Origin: Siphonobacter sp. SORGH_AS_0500
GTDB taxonomy: Bacteria; Bacteroidota; Bacteroidia; Cytophagales; Spirosomataceae
NCBI RefSeq assembly: GCF_002838835.1
Contig: NZ_NHPP01000012.1
Location: 62,001 to 126,000, forward strand
DNA: 64,000 nucleotides
Direction of reading: 5' to 3'
Below are positions 24,910 through 33,555 of the stretch, in pieces (position 1 is the first letter of the stretch; each line of letters starts with the position of its first letter). The notes below the pieces were generated by a model. That model saw nothing but the letters and a program-made list of their open reading frames with translations, did no database searches and had not been told where the DNA came from. The position numbers and the translations under genes were made by a program.

Positions 24910-26466
24910 TTAACGCCCGGCTCCGTCACTCTGAGCTCGCTTAATGGCGTACTGACCGATGGCATTTCCATGTGTTAATCCTACTTCCGAATCCGAGCGG
25001 TAGTGAATACAGCCATAAATCCGGGAGATAGAGGCTTCATTGGCTAGAACCATCATGGCATCCGCTTCGTTCGGGAATAGGTAGGCTAAAACGGTAGATG
25101 CTGCTCCCGAGAACGTTGAATGACCAGAAGTGAAGCTGGGAAAGTTTGGTGTGCCAATCGTTGAACGCACCGCATGGTCAACCTGAAAGGGCCGTGGCGT
25201 GTAATAATAAAACTTCGTATCCCAGCAGGCAATACCGGCATCCATTAATGAAGTGCCTACCAAAGCCATGGTACGGGCAGCCCGTAATTCATTTTCTTTA
25301 TACTTGCGAGTCAGGTTAGCGGCTTCGCGATTCCAGTGTCCGGGAGGGGTGAAACTGCCCACGCCGTCTGACCAGTAGGAAGCGATGCGGTGTTGCTCGC
25401 GGGTCAGGGTTTTGCCCATCCCACGTAGCTCCTGAAGGTCTTTTTCAAAACCTGCCGATCCCAAAGCTGGCGGCGGGCTGGGCCGCATGGCTACTTTTTG
25501 AGTTTCGTTGAAATTCCAGGTTTTTACATTACCAAAGGTGGGCAACATCGGTGGCCGGGCTGGTGCATCCAGACTTACCCATTCTGTTTTCAATCCACGA
25601 GCTTTGGCAGCAGAGATCATAGCCGGAACCGCCGACTGATTATTGGCTGCTCCCATACCATCGGTTTTGGCTCGGGCGATTACCTTGGCAGCTATGGCTT
25701 TTCCTAAAGCTTCACCCGCATCCAGGTCGCTCTGAACATTGGCTTTGCCCCAGATCCGGCTGTTACGGTGGGCTTCGTAATAAGCATTGAGTTTATCCAC
25801 TTCACCGGGGAACATCACCTTCAAAATTTCCAGCGAAGCCGCCGCCACCACCGCATCTTCGGAAGGATAGGAAGGTAAACTGCTGACGGGTAAAGTAGCA
25901 GTAATACTGGCATCTACTTTCGAAGGAGCCAGGCGACTGTATTGGTATTTATACTTCCAGGCCGCTACCAAAGCGTCGTACTGGGCTACGCCCAGATAGG
26001 CAAACATCCGGGAAGCATACGGAGGGTTACAAAAGGGAAATTTAGGTTCGGCCTTTGGGTTCGCGGGATCGGGGACGGGATATTTCTTCTGAATTTCGTC
26101 GTATACCGGTGGGAGGTTATAATTAGCTGCCAGCGTCCGGGCTATTTCGTTCCAGCGATAAACGCCACCAACAGCCCAGAAATCAACCGTTTTTTGTTGT
26201 TCAGGCGTAATTTTTAAATCTTTTAAGGACTGAAGTTCAGCTTTATAGCTGGATGATTCGAGGGCTTGTGGAGCAGAAACGGTTACCTCGTCGGTAGAGC
26301 TCAGCACAATGGTTTTCCACTGGCCCCCATTTTCGTCGAGCCCGGCAGGCTCATACACTTCCAGCGTAGGCTGGTCAACGCTTTTATCGCAACTAGCCAG
26401 AAAAAGTACCGATCCGGCCAGGGTTAACAATCGTAGAAATTTATAAGGCATGGTTAGGAGAGTCAT
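24910..26466 (-). CDS. Vanadium-dependent haloperoxidase / PAP2-fold lipoprotein
   Basis: A 518-residue lipoprotein with lipobox LASC (Cys at about 26 from the first ATG, 21 from the alternative ATG at 26451). The C-terminal half carries the vanadate/phosphate pocket of the PAP2-haloperoxidase superfamily: YYTPRPFQV (Arg), FPSFTSGHSTFSGAAS (Ser-Gly-His) and RIYGCIHYRSDSEVG (Arg and His). It could oxidise halides with peroxide or be a phosphatase; sequence alone cannot decide. The stop of the outer-membrane protein gene lies six bases upstream, so the two are in one transcript. A second haloperoxidase is encoded at 49745-51046. Confidence 0.85.
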   Translation of the reverse strand: MTLLTMPYKFLRLLTLAGSVLFLASCDKSVDQPTLEVYEPAGLDENGGQWKTIVLSSTDEVTVSAPQALESSSYKAELQSLKDLKITPEQQKTVDFWAVGGVYRWNEIARTLAANYNLPPVYDEIQKKYPVPDPANPKAEPKFPFCNPPYASRMFAYLGVAQYDALVAAWKYKYQYSRLAPSKVDASITATLPVSSLPSYPSEDAVVAAASLEILKVMFPGEVDKLNAYYEAHRNSRIWGKANVQSDLDAGEALGKAIAAKVIARAKTDGMGAANNQSAVPAMISAAKARGLKTEWVSLDAPARPPMLPTFGNVKTWNFNETQKVAMRPSPPPALGSAGFEKDLQELRGMGKTLTREQHRIASYWSDGVGSFTPPGHWNREAANLTRKYKENELRAARTMALVGTSLMDAGIACWDTKFYYYTPRPFQVDHAVRSTIGTPNFPSFTSGHSTFSGAASTVLAYLFPNEADAMMVLANEASISRIYGCIHYRSDSEVGLTHGNAIGQYAIKRAQSDGAGR

Positions 26467-26472
26467 AAGGGC

Positions 26473-27420
26473 TTACATAATGATTTTTTGACCTGTCACA
26501 CTAAACGTATGCTGAATACCCACGGTATACATTCGGGCCTGACCTACGTTTCGTCCTGCCGTTACCTGACCATACTGACCGAAGAGCGAAAAGAACGTCC
26601 CGTTTTTCAGGTATAAATGAACCTTGGCCATACCACCCAGCGAAGTCTGATTCATGCGGTTGGTAGGAAAGGGCATGTCCTGCCGACGAATATCATCGCC
26701 GCTCTGACTAGTCATGTTCTCGATAAAGCCTTCTACCTGAACGTATTTGTTTATGTAACCTAAACGAGCCGAAGCATCTACCACATCTGGCACGGCCACT
26801 TCATGGGTATCATACACTTTGCCACCCGCCTGATAAGAATCGCGGTCAATTTGGATATTACTGCGGCGAATGTACCCTCCGTGAGCGGTCAGGTAAATGC
26901 CTTTGATTTTGTAATGAAAAATACCTTTGATTGACGCCGTTTTCGAACGAAGACCAATCGAGTAAGGCAACATGTCAGGGATATAGGTGTTCATCGGAAT
27001 AGAGATGCCGCCCGTGGCCAGTAAGCCAAAAGTGCCGATGGAAGTTTCTGCTTTTAAAGGCCGGTATTTTAACCACAGCGAAAGATCCTGAATACCTTCC
27101 TGACGAGAAAAGTGACCCCCGTCGGACTTATTCCAGATGTAGGGTAATCCGGCCATAACGTTGAGATTTTTGGTGAGCCCGTACGCACTCATCAGCATGA
27201 CGTTCTGACCAGTAAAGGTGCCAAGGTTGGCATTGCGGCGTTTAAGCGTGCCTTCCCAATACTGATCCCATTGACTGTTGGAATAACTGGCAACGTTACA
27301 AATCAGGGTTTTACCCATCATGATTCCGTCAGTGGGAGTTTGTGCGTAAAGGCTACTAGTCCACAGGAGAGTAGCCCATATCCCTAATCTAAGTGATCTT
27401 AGATAAGTAAAAAAAGGCAT
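26473..27420 (-). CDS. Outer-membrane beta-barrel protein, probable transporter
   Basis: A 315-residue exported protein with a signal peptide (cleavage near SLYAQ) and alternating amphipathic strands throughout (for example KGIYLTAHGGYIRR, NKYVQVEGFIENM). The N-terminal GTFTGQNVMLMSAYGLTKNLNVMAGLPYIWNK stretch resembles the family of phenol-degradation-type outer-membrane channels. I do not recognise a specific substrate. First gene of a unit with the haloperoxidase-like, DUF3179 and TonB receptor genes, all on the minus strand with gaps of 6, 24 and 63 bases. Confidence 0.7.
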   Translation of the reverse strand: MPFFTYLRSLRLGIWATLLWTSSLYAQTPTDGIMMGKTLICNVASYSNSQWDQYWEGTLKRRNANLGTFTGQNVMLMSAYGLTKNLNVMAGLPYIWNKSDGGHFSRQEGIQDLSLWLKYRPLKAETSIGTFGLLATGGISIPMNTYIPDMLPYSIGLRSKTASIKGIFHYKIKGIYLTAHGGYIRRSNIQIDRDSYQAGGKVYDTHEVAVPDVVDASARLGYINKYVQVEGFIENMTSQSGDDIRRQDMPFPTNRMNQTSLGGMAKVHLYLKNGTFFSLFGQYGQVTAGRNVGQARMYTVGIQHTFSVTGQKIIM

Positions 27421-27541
27421 ATAGTATGATTTTGGGGGAGTGAATACTTAAAATTTGGGTTTAAAGATACTATACAGTTTGGATATAATGAACGAACGTA
27501 AGTCTTTGAAAAACAAATTTTAAGCAAGGTATATTCCAACA

Positions 27542-27584
27542 AAAAACGCTACTTCCCTTCAAATGATAGAGAAATAGCGTTTTT
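27542..27584 (-). terminator. Intrinsic terminator after the symporter gene
   Basis: AAAAACGCTACTT (27542-27554) pairs with AAATAGCGTTTTT (27572-27584) with one mismatch. Read on the minus strand it ends in a run of T, and it lies 24 bases after the symporter stop. Confidence 0.75.
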
Positions 27585-27607
27585 ACTCAGATTTAGCAGA
27601 GTAATGT

Positions 27608-29062
27608 TTAGAAAGATAATTCGCGTTCGGGCTTTTTAAGTAATAATAATCCGCCGAAAGTAAGCAGTCCGTTTAACAATAGCTTTTCGAAACCGAAGGT
27701 ATAATGGAACCACTCCTGCGAATGATCCACCAAAATGTACGTGACCAGGGGGGAGATCAGACAGACAAAAGGCACATAACGATCTTTCACGGACCATTTG
27801 GTGTAAAGCCCGAACGTATACAAACCCAGCAAAGGCCCGTACGTATAACCAGCCAGGTCAAAAATCGTCCGAATCATAGATTGGCTGTTGAGCTGTTTGA
27901 AGAGAATAATCACCAGCAGGAATAGAAACGAAAACATCAGGTGAACCCAGGTCTTGATGCGTTGACGTTGTTTTTCGGGGTAATTCTCAATATTCAGGAA
28001 ATCAATGCAGAACGAAGTAGTAAGGGCCGTCAGGGCGGAGTCGGAGCTGGCGTAGGTAGCAGCGGTAATGCCCAACAGGAATGTAATGGCTGCAATAGGT
28101 CCGAAGTGATTACCCAATGCCAGCATCGGATATAGATCATCTGATTTGGCCGGAATGGCAATACCCATTTGTTCAGAATAGACCAGTAATAATGCTCCCA
28201 GATTCAGAAACGCAAAGTTCACGATTACCAGCACGACGCAAAACCAGAGGATGTTTTTCTGAGCTTCTCCGATATTCTTGCACGTGAGGTTTTTCTGCAT
28301 CAAATCCTGATCCAATCCCGTCATTACGATGGCAATGAAAGCTCCAGAAACGAAATCTTTGAAGAAGTTATTCTTGGGAGCCCAGTCCCACACAAAAACT
28401 TTAGAGTAACTCTTGGATTGAACGGTCGTCCAGAGCGAGCCAAAATCCAGATTTAACTGTTTGGCAATCAGGAAAACGGTGAGGAAAACAGCAGTGACCA
28501 GAAAAAAGGTCTGGAGCGTATCCGTAATGATGATGGTTTTAACACCGCCTTTGAAGGTATAAATCCAGATGAGGAGAATGGCGAAAACGACCGTTCCCTC
28601 AAAAGGAATACCGAAACGATCAAAAATGGCCAGTTGCAATACCTGCACGGCAATAAACATCCGTCCCGCCGAACCCACCGTTCGGGAAAGCAGGAAAAAG
28701 CCCGCCCCGGTTTTATACGACCAGAACCCAAACCTTTTGTCCAGATAGGTATAAATCGAGATCAGGTTCAGCCGGTAATACATGGGCATGAGTACCGTGG
28801 CGATGACGAAGTAACCCACCAGATAACCCAGGATGACCTGAAAATACGTGAATTGGGAGGTACTCACATTCCCCGGAACGGAAATGAAGGTAACCCCGGA
28901 AAGCGAAGTGCCAATCATTCCAAACGCCACCAGATACCAGGGCGATTGTTTGTTGGCGGTAAAAAACGTGTGTGTGTCGGCTCCGCGGGAAGTATAGAAC
29001 GAAACGGCCACCAGCACTGCAAAATAACCCAGGAGAATAGCAAGAGCCAGGTAAGCATTCAT
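27608..29062 (-). CDS. Sodium:solute symporter (SSF family)
   Basis: A 484-residue inner-membrane protein with about 13 helices. Family marks include FGMIGTSLSGVTFISVPG near residues 47-65, the GGVKTIIITDTLQTFF segment near 172-188, and GLDQDLMQKNLTCKN near 255-270, all typical of SSS transporters of the sialic acid/glucose branch. It should couple uptake of an organic solute to sodium. No catabolic gene is adjacent to suggest the substrate. Monocistronic: terminator downstream, divergent clpS upstream. Confidence 0.9.
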   Translation of the reverse strand: MNAYLALAILLGYFAVLVAVSFYTSRGADTHTFFTANKQSPWYLVAFGMIGTSLSGVTFISVPGNVSTSQFTYFQVILGYLVGYFVIATVLMPMYYRLNLISIYTYLDKRFGFWSYKTGAGFFLLSRTVGSAGRMFIAVQVLQLAIFDRFGIPFEGTVVFAILLIWIYTFKGGVKTIIITDTLQTFFLVTAVFLTVFLIAKQLNLDFGSLWTTVQSKSYSKVFVWDWAPKNNFFKDFVSGAFIAIVMTGLDQDLMQKNLTCKNIGEAQKNILWFCVVLVIVNFAFLNLGALLLVYSEQMGIAIPAKSDDLYPMLALGNHFGPIAAITFLLGITAATYASSDSALTALTTSFCIDFLNIENYPEKQRQRIKTWVHLMFSFLFLLVIILFKQLNSQSMIRTIFDLAGYTYGPLLGLYTFGLYTKWSVKDRYVPFVCLISPLVTYILVDHSQEWFHYTFGFEKLLLNGLLTFGGLLLLKKPERELSF

Positions 29063-29307
29063 GAATGAAACAGGGACGAGTAATAGAGGTATCTAACGTA
29101 AATAAGCCTTAAATATGACCAAATATTTGCAAAAGCGATAGGAGAACGGCAAAATTGAAGTTTTGGGAAAGGCTCAAGAACGGCAATTAGGCCGTGTAAA
29201 AGGCTTAGGTAGAGTCGAGTAAAGAAGCGGTTGGCAAGCTCACGAATTTCGTTTTTCATCAATTGTTTTTATTTAACTAAGAATCTAAAACTTCTATGAA
29301 CCTTCGG

Positions 29308-29338
29308 TTGGGGATGCGGGTTATAAAGGTTAAATTTG
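29308..29338 (+). promoter_or_regulatory. Bacteroidota-type promoter for clpS
   Basis: TAAATTTG (29331-29338) is an exact TAnnTTTG -7 element, with TTG (29308-29310) 20 bases upstream as a -33 element. The ATG of clpS follows 34 bases later. Confidence 0.5.
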
Positions 29339-29372
29339 TTCTCATTAAGTAACTGATTTACTGGAAATAGCC

Positions 29373-29666
29373 ATGTGGATGAACACCTTACCGAAACCTT
29401 GGGAAGAAGAAGGCGTAGATGTTCTGGAAGAAGTGGAAGATACTCAGGAACATGATCTGATGGTCTTCAATGACGATGTCAACACGTTTGACTGGGTGAT
29501 TGATACCCTCATTGATGTCTGCGGTCATTCGCCCGAGCAAGCCGAACAATGTACGATACTGATTCATTTCAAAGGAAAATGTTCAGTGAAAAAAGGAGCC
29601 TTTGAGGAATTGGCTCCCATGCGTAATGCCATTTGTAACCGGGGCATTAGTGCCGAAGTGGTTTAA
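29373..29666 (+). CDS. clpS: ATP-dependent Clp protease adaptor ClpS
   Basis: A 97-residue cytoplasmic protein. The ClpS core starts at about residue 28 with LMVFNDDVNTFDWVIDTL (the NDD turn and helix that bind N-degron residues and ClpA/ClpC), followed by CGHSPEQAEQCTILIHFKGKC with the His that contacts the ClpC N-domain. ClpS delivers N-end-rule substrates to the Clp protease. The preceding 27 residues are acidic. No clp protease gene is adjacent; recR follows on the same strand after 101 bases. Confidence 0.9.
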   Translation: MWMNTLPKPWEEEGVDVLEEVEDTQEHDLMVFNDDVNTFDWVIDTLIDVCGHSPEQAEQCTILIHFKGKCSVKKGAFEELAPMRNAICNRGISAEVV

Positions 29667-29767
29667 CAAAATCAACAGTAAGAATGGGCCGGTCAGGAAG
29701 CAAATTTCGGGGTACTTCCCCACGGGAATTTGACTAGTTCAGGCCATTCAACTAGCCAGCATTTCTC

Positions 29768-30375
29768 TTGAATTATCCATCCAAACTTATTGAAGACGCC
29801 GTCGAAGAGATTAGTAAACTTCCGGGAATCGGAAAAAAACAGCTCTCCGTCTGGCTTTACATTTGCTCAAACGCGAAGAACAGCAAACATCTCAACTAGC
29901 AGATGCTCTGGTTAGTATGCGTACGCAGACGCGTTATTGCCGACAGTGTCATACCATTGCTGATGAAGATTTGTGCCAGATTTGTGCCAACCCCCGTCGG
30001 GATGCCCAGTTGATTTGCGTGGTGGAGGATACCCGCGATGTACTGGCCATTGAAAATACAGCTCAGTTTCGCGGGGTATATCACGTACTGGGTGGTTTGA
30101 TTAACCCACTCGAGGGCGTTGGACCCGCTGAATTGCAGATTGAATCTTTAATGGAGCGAGTGGCTGATCCGAAAAATGAAATTCGGGAAGTAATTCTGGC
30201 TTTAAGCCCCACGATGCAGGGCGATACTACGTCGTTTTATTTAACGAAACGCTTGCGTCAATATGCCGTGAAGATTACCACCATCGCCCGGGGTATTCCT
30301 ATTGGTGGTGATTTGGAATATGCCGATGAAATTACACTGGGCCGAAGTATTATTGGTCGTGTGAGTTACGAATAG
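29768..30375 (+). CDS. recR: Recombination protein RecR, reading frame broken at an A7 run
   Basis: The gene starts at TTG 29768 (LNYPSKLIEDAVEEISKLPGIGKK) but leaves frame at the A-run 29833-29839 and stops at 29897-29899. The rest of RecR continues in another frame (HLLKREEQQTSQ onward from 29863): zinc finger CRQCH...CQIC, Toprim LICVVEDTRDVLAIE, and GPAELQIESLMER to the normal C-terminus. With eight rather than seven A residues the frames join as GIGKKTALRLALHLLKREE, the expected helix-hairpin-helix. RecR acts with RecF/RecO in RecA loading and gap repair, so loss is unlikely to be tolerated; sequence error or slippage is more likely. Confidence 0.85.
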
Positions 30376-30398
30376 GAAAGCGGCTGACGAAAATCGAG

Positions 30399-30489
30399 TG
30401 CCTCAAAGTAGTGTGTAACTGCTTTGGGGCATTTTTTTGTTAGCATTTTTCAGGAGTCACAATCACGGCTTGTGTCTCCTGAAAATGCA
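30399..30489 (+). terminator. Terminator hairpin after recR followed by a second long hairpin
   Basis: TGCCTCAAAGTAG (30399-30411) pairs imperfectly with CTGCTTTGGGGCA, followed by seven T. Immediately after, GCATTTTTCAGGAG (from 30444) pairs with CTCCTGAAAATGC (to 30489). A GTAGAGCC...GCGTCGCTAC fragment of the GTAGAGACGCGA repeat family lies at about 30508-30537. Confidence 0.65.
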
Positions 30490-30579
30490 TAGGCGAAGGT
30501 AGGGTCTTTCTTTAGAGGTACATGTAGAGCCTCGACGAGATGCGTTGCGTCGCTACGTAATTTTCATCTCAATTGTTTA

Positions 30580-31059
30580 TTATTTTCGCTCAATTAAGGC
30601 AACGGCGTGAGCGGCAATTCCTTCTTTCTTGCCCACAAAACCCAAATGCTCGGAAGTAGTCGCTTTGATGGATAAATCTTCTTCTGAGATGTTCATCACC
30701 TTCGCTAATACCTCCTTCATGGTTGGGATGTGAGGATTAAGCTTAGGCTCCTGAAGCACGACAGTAACGTCAATGTTACCCACCTCATACCCCTTTTCAC
30801 GGATCATTTCCAGCACCCGGCTTAACAGTACTTTGGAATCAACGCCTTTCCACTGCGGATCTTTATCCGAAAAGTGGTAACCAATGTTACGCAGGTTGGC
30901 GGCTCCGAGCAGGGCATCGCAAATGACATGACAAACCACGTCAGCGTCTGAATGTCCTTTAGCTCCGTGTGTGTGAGGAATCAGAATTCCACCTAACCAG
31001 AAAGGTCGGTTTTCTTCCAGTTGATGAACGTCGTAACCGTGACCAATTCGAAATGACAT
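30580..31059 (-). CDS. ispF: 2-C-methyl-D-erythritol 2,4-cyclodiphosphate synthase
   Basis: A 159-residue enzyme of standard length. GHGYDVHQL (Asp8 and His10, zinc ligands), GAKGHSDADVVCHVICDALLGAANL, IGYHFSDKDPQWKG and the C-terminal IKATTSEHLGFVGKKEGIAAHAV are all present. IspF forms MEcPP in the non-mevalonate isoprenoid pathway in the cytoplasm. The polyprenyl synthase at 60.5 kb would use products of this pathway. Single gene, between recR (convergent) and the divergent-looking gap to a barrel gene on the same strand. Confidence 0.95.
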   Translation of the reverse strand: MSFRIGHGYDVHQLEENRPFWLGGILIPHTHGAKGHSDADVVCHVICDALLGAANLRNIGYHFSDKDPQWKGVDSKVLLSRVLEMIREKGYEVGNIDVTVVLQEPKLNPHIPTMKEVLAKVMNISEEDLSIKATTSEHLGFVGKKEGIAAHAVALIERK

Positions 31060-31087
31060 AATGAATAGCTAAGGTAAATTTGAAAGG

Positions 31088-31095
31088 CAAAACTA
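31088..31095 (-). promoter_or_regulatory. -7 element for ispF
   Basis: On the minus strand this reads TAGTTTTG, an exact TAnnTTTG, 28 bases before the ispF ATG. A matching -33 element is not clear. Confidence 0.4.
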
Positions 31096-31207
31096 AAGCA
31101 AAGCCCCGATTTTGTCGGAAAACTTTAGGTAATAACTTGAATGGCCCCAGCAGTAGTAACAAAAATGGCCGATTCATCATCGGCCATTTTTTAAAAGTAT
31201 ATAAAAT

Positions 31208-31894
31208 CTAATCGCCTAAACGAACGCGTAATGAAACGAGCAAATAGGGTAAGAAACTGTAATTACGCATGTTATGCTCAATTTTGGGAATCTGATCGGG
31301 GATGGTTGTTTCGTCAAGTAAGCCATTCGTCCAGAAATCAATTTTAGGACTTCCGAGGTAATAACAGCCCAATTCAAAACCAGCACCTACGCGTTTGCGG
31401 GGAACGGCCCGGCCTACCCCAATGCCGAGGTGAGGGGTTAACTTCCACCACTTCAAGCGAATTTCTACCTGACCTAAGTCTTCCGGGTTAATATTGACAT
31501 CATCAATAACTAAACCCGTTTCGGAGCTCCCTAAAACGCTGTATCTGGGATTAATCTGGTAAGCGATACCGCCCGTTATGCGGAAAGAACTATGCAGGGA
31601 AGGGTGGTAATCGGCCTTGATTTGAGCCAGGTTCATGCGTACCAAAGGTGAAAACTGAGCCTTGGTATCTTTGTTGATCTCAACGTTAAAGGGCTTCTTG
31701 TAACCGATGTGCGTATAACCCAGGCGAAATTGCCAGTGTGAGTCATCGCTGTAGCGGTAACCAAACTCTCCGCCGTATCCCAGTGTACCACCGAGTACGC
31801 CAAAAGAGAATTTACCGGGAGGATCGATAGAGGCCTGAACCTGAGAGCTTAATAGCAAGAAGATGATCGAGGGAAGAAGATAACGTAGTTTCAT
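31208..31894 (-). CDS. Outer-membrane beta-barrel protein of unknown function
   Basis: A 228-residue exported protein: signal peptide (cleavage near VQA), then eight to ten amphipathic strands (WQFRLGYTHIGY, FRITGGIAYQI, LTPHLGIGVGRAV, GAGFELGCYYLG) and a final strand SFLPYLLVSLRVRLG. It resembles small PorT/OmpX-size Bacteroidota barrels, but I recognise no subfamily. Encoded alone, with an exact TAnnTTTG element upstream. Confidence 0.65.
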   Translation of the reverse strand: MKLRYLLPSIIFLLLSSQVQASIDPPGKFSFGVLGGTLGYGGEFGYRYSDDSHWQFRLGYTHIGYKKPFNVEINKDTKAQFSPLVRMNLAQIKADYHPSLHSSFRITGGIAYQINPRYSVLGSSETGLVIDDVNINPEDLGQVEIRLKWWKLTPHLGIGVGRAVPRKRVGAGFELGCYYLGSPKIDFWTNGLLDETTIPDQIPKIEHNMRNYSFLPYLLVSLRVRLGD

Positions 31895-31928
31895 AAACGT
31901 GGCGGCGTTTGGTTGACTTGTGTTAAAC

Positions 31929-31936
31929 CAAAAATA
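31929..31936 (-). promoter_or_regulatory. -7 element for the 31.2 kb barrel gene
   Basis: Minus-strand TATTTTTG, an exact TAnnTTTG, 34 bases upstream of the ATG at 31894. Confidence 0.4.
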
Positions 31937-32091
31937 GGCATAAAAATTAATGCCTAGCCTTTTTCCAGGTTAAGAAATTTACGAAAAGGGGCTAATGAAA
32001 TTATTAATTTGTTAAACCATAAAGCGATTTATACAAGAAGGTTAACCTATGTTTGAACCCTTTAGTATATACGTTAATTAAGGAGAAATGC

Positions 32092-33339
32092 TCAGATAAT
32101 TCGTTTTAAGGTTAAAGTAGTAACCAGGAGTTCGCCTTTCCTACGGATAGCCATAATGATTTCTTTGCCTTCACCCCGCTGGAAAATTTTATATAAATCA
32201 GACATGGTAATGGATCGGCAAAACTCGCCATCGACGCTAATGAGCTGATCTCCAGCCTGAAGCCCCGCCAGTGAAGCAGGAGAATTCAGCTCAACGCGTT
32301 CAATCATGAATTCATCAAAATGCGAACCTCTGGCTACGATGTCTATGCCGCTCATGTTATGCTCAAAAGCTTCCCGAATTCTTCGACGCACGGGTTTCAG
32401 AACGATGTATCGTTGCGGGTAATTGAAAGTTACTTTGAATCGCCGGAGTAATTCGCAACCGATATTTCCCTGACGATCAACGGTCTTGGAGAGCTTCATG
32501 CCGTAGGCCAGGCTATCGGGAAAGGAGGCGATGATGTTATTCAGTTCCAGATGACCAATCTGAATTTTCTCTACTCGGCCGAGGCTGCCGTTAATAACGC
32601 CATTCAGTCCTCGGCCCAACTGCGTGCGAATGACCTTGTTAGGTAAAGGAATCTGATTGCGGGAATTGACATCCAGCGAAAGGGCGTGGCCCGCTCCGGT
32701 ATCAATCACGACTTTGATGGGAACAGTTCGCTTCTTATCGACCAGAGCGACGGCGTTGAGGTAAGGCTTGGCGTCTTCGATGGTAATGGGAAACTGATCG
32801 CCTTTTTTCGCTTTATAGCGGTAATGGCTGGGTTCTTCAAGGATTAACTCCTTGCGGGAAAAATCAATGGTAACCACAAATTGATTGAATAGCTCGTAGC
32901 CAAAGATGCCGTGAACGGGTATGCCTACGTATTCCGAAATTTGAAGAATATCATGATCCAGTACTACAATATTCTGGTTGAAGCCTTTCATGTAACCCAT
33001 TTGAATGCGGTTGCCTACCATGACTGTAGCCGATAGGTCGGACCCTTCACCGGCCCCGGAAATGTGCACTCTCCGCACGGGTTTCATATGCCGGACGGCG
33101 GGAACTTTGGGATCAGTGATCAGGATGGTAGAAACGCCGGAATCGAGGATGAAGCGTAGCGTATCAGAATCATTGACCTTCATGGGGACAATGATGAGAT
33201 TAGAGTGAAGTTCGAAGGGAATTCGGGTTGTTTTGTGACGTCCCTGAAGATGCAGGCCAAATCGTTCCTGAGCTTGGCAGAGCTCTGACAGACCGATTAC
33301 CAGCCCGAACCAAAGTGCGAGTGGTAGAGCATATTTCAT
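32092..33339 (-). CDS. Retropepsin-like aspartic protease with C-terminal PDZ domain
   Basis: A 415-residue exported protein (signal peptide ends near CQA). Two pepsin-like halves are visible: LRFILDSGVSTILI (DSG near residue 65) and IKVVIDTGAGHALS (DTG near residue 211), each followed by a GY/GLNG flap-like stretch. A PDZ domain fills about residues 335-415 (RVELNSPASLAGLQAGDQLISVDGE). Related Bacteroidota proteins are annotated as aspartyl protease plus PDZ; no substrate is known. Both catalytic Asp residues come from one chain, unlike viral dimers. Likely periplasmic. Confidence 0.85.
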   Translation of the reverse strand: MKYALPLALWFGLVIGLSELCQAQERFGLHLQGRHKTTRIPFELHSNLIIVPMKVNDSDTLRFILDSGVSTILITDPKVPAVRHMKPVRRVHISGAGEGSDLSATVMVGNRIQMGYMKGFNQNIVVLDHDILQISEYVGIPVHGIFGYELFNQFVVTIDFSRKELILEEPSHYRYKAKKGDQFPITIEDAKPYLNAVALVDKKRTVPIKVVIDTGAGHALSLDVNSRNQIPLPNKVIRTQLGRGLNGVINGSLGRVEKIQIGHLELNNIIASFPDSLAYGMKLSKTVDRQGNIGCELLRRFKVTFNYPQRYIVLKPVRRRIREAFEHNMSGIDIVARGSHFDEFMIERVELNSPASLAGLQAGDQLISVDGEFCRSITMSDLYKIFQRGEGKEIIMAIRRKGELLVTTLTLKRII

Positions 33340-33555
33340 TGCTTCGTGATTTAGTACAGAACTGCCTTTAATTTAGAAGCTTTTTTGCTCATAATCAAGA
33401 GGGTATGCTTTGATGATGAGGATCATTTCGGCACTTTCAGGGATTTTCCTTACTTTCGTCGCCTGAATAAATAACCAAAAAAGGCTTTTCCTGAATCAGA
33501 AAGGCACTATTTGATTAATTAAAAATATTCTTCTGATTTTTATATTTTTTCAAGC

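Noticed and set aside
28634-29068. 144-codon plus-strand ORF
   Set aside because: Antisense shadow of the symporter gene, with an Arg/Gln/His-rich product.
29059-29262. 67-codon minus-strand ORF upstream of the symporter, overlapping its start
   Set aside because: The overlap is tempting, but the product has no signal or domain and the region is the expected promoter space for the symporter gene.
29833-29839. Programmed frameshift like dnaX in recR
   Set aside because: No downstream stimulatory stem-loop is evident, and similar indels occur in unrelated genes of the window, so error is the simpler reading.
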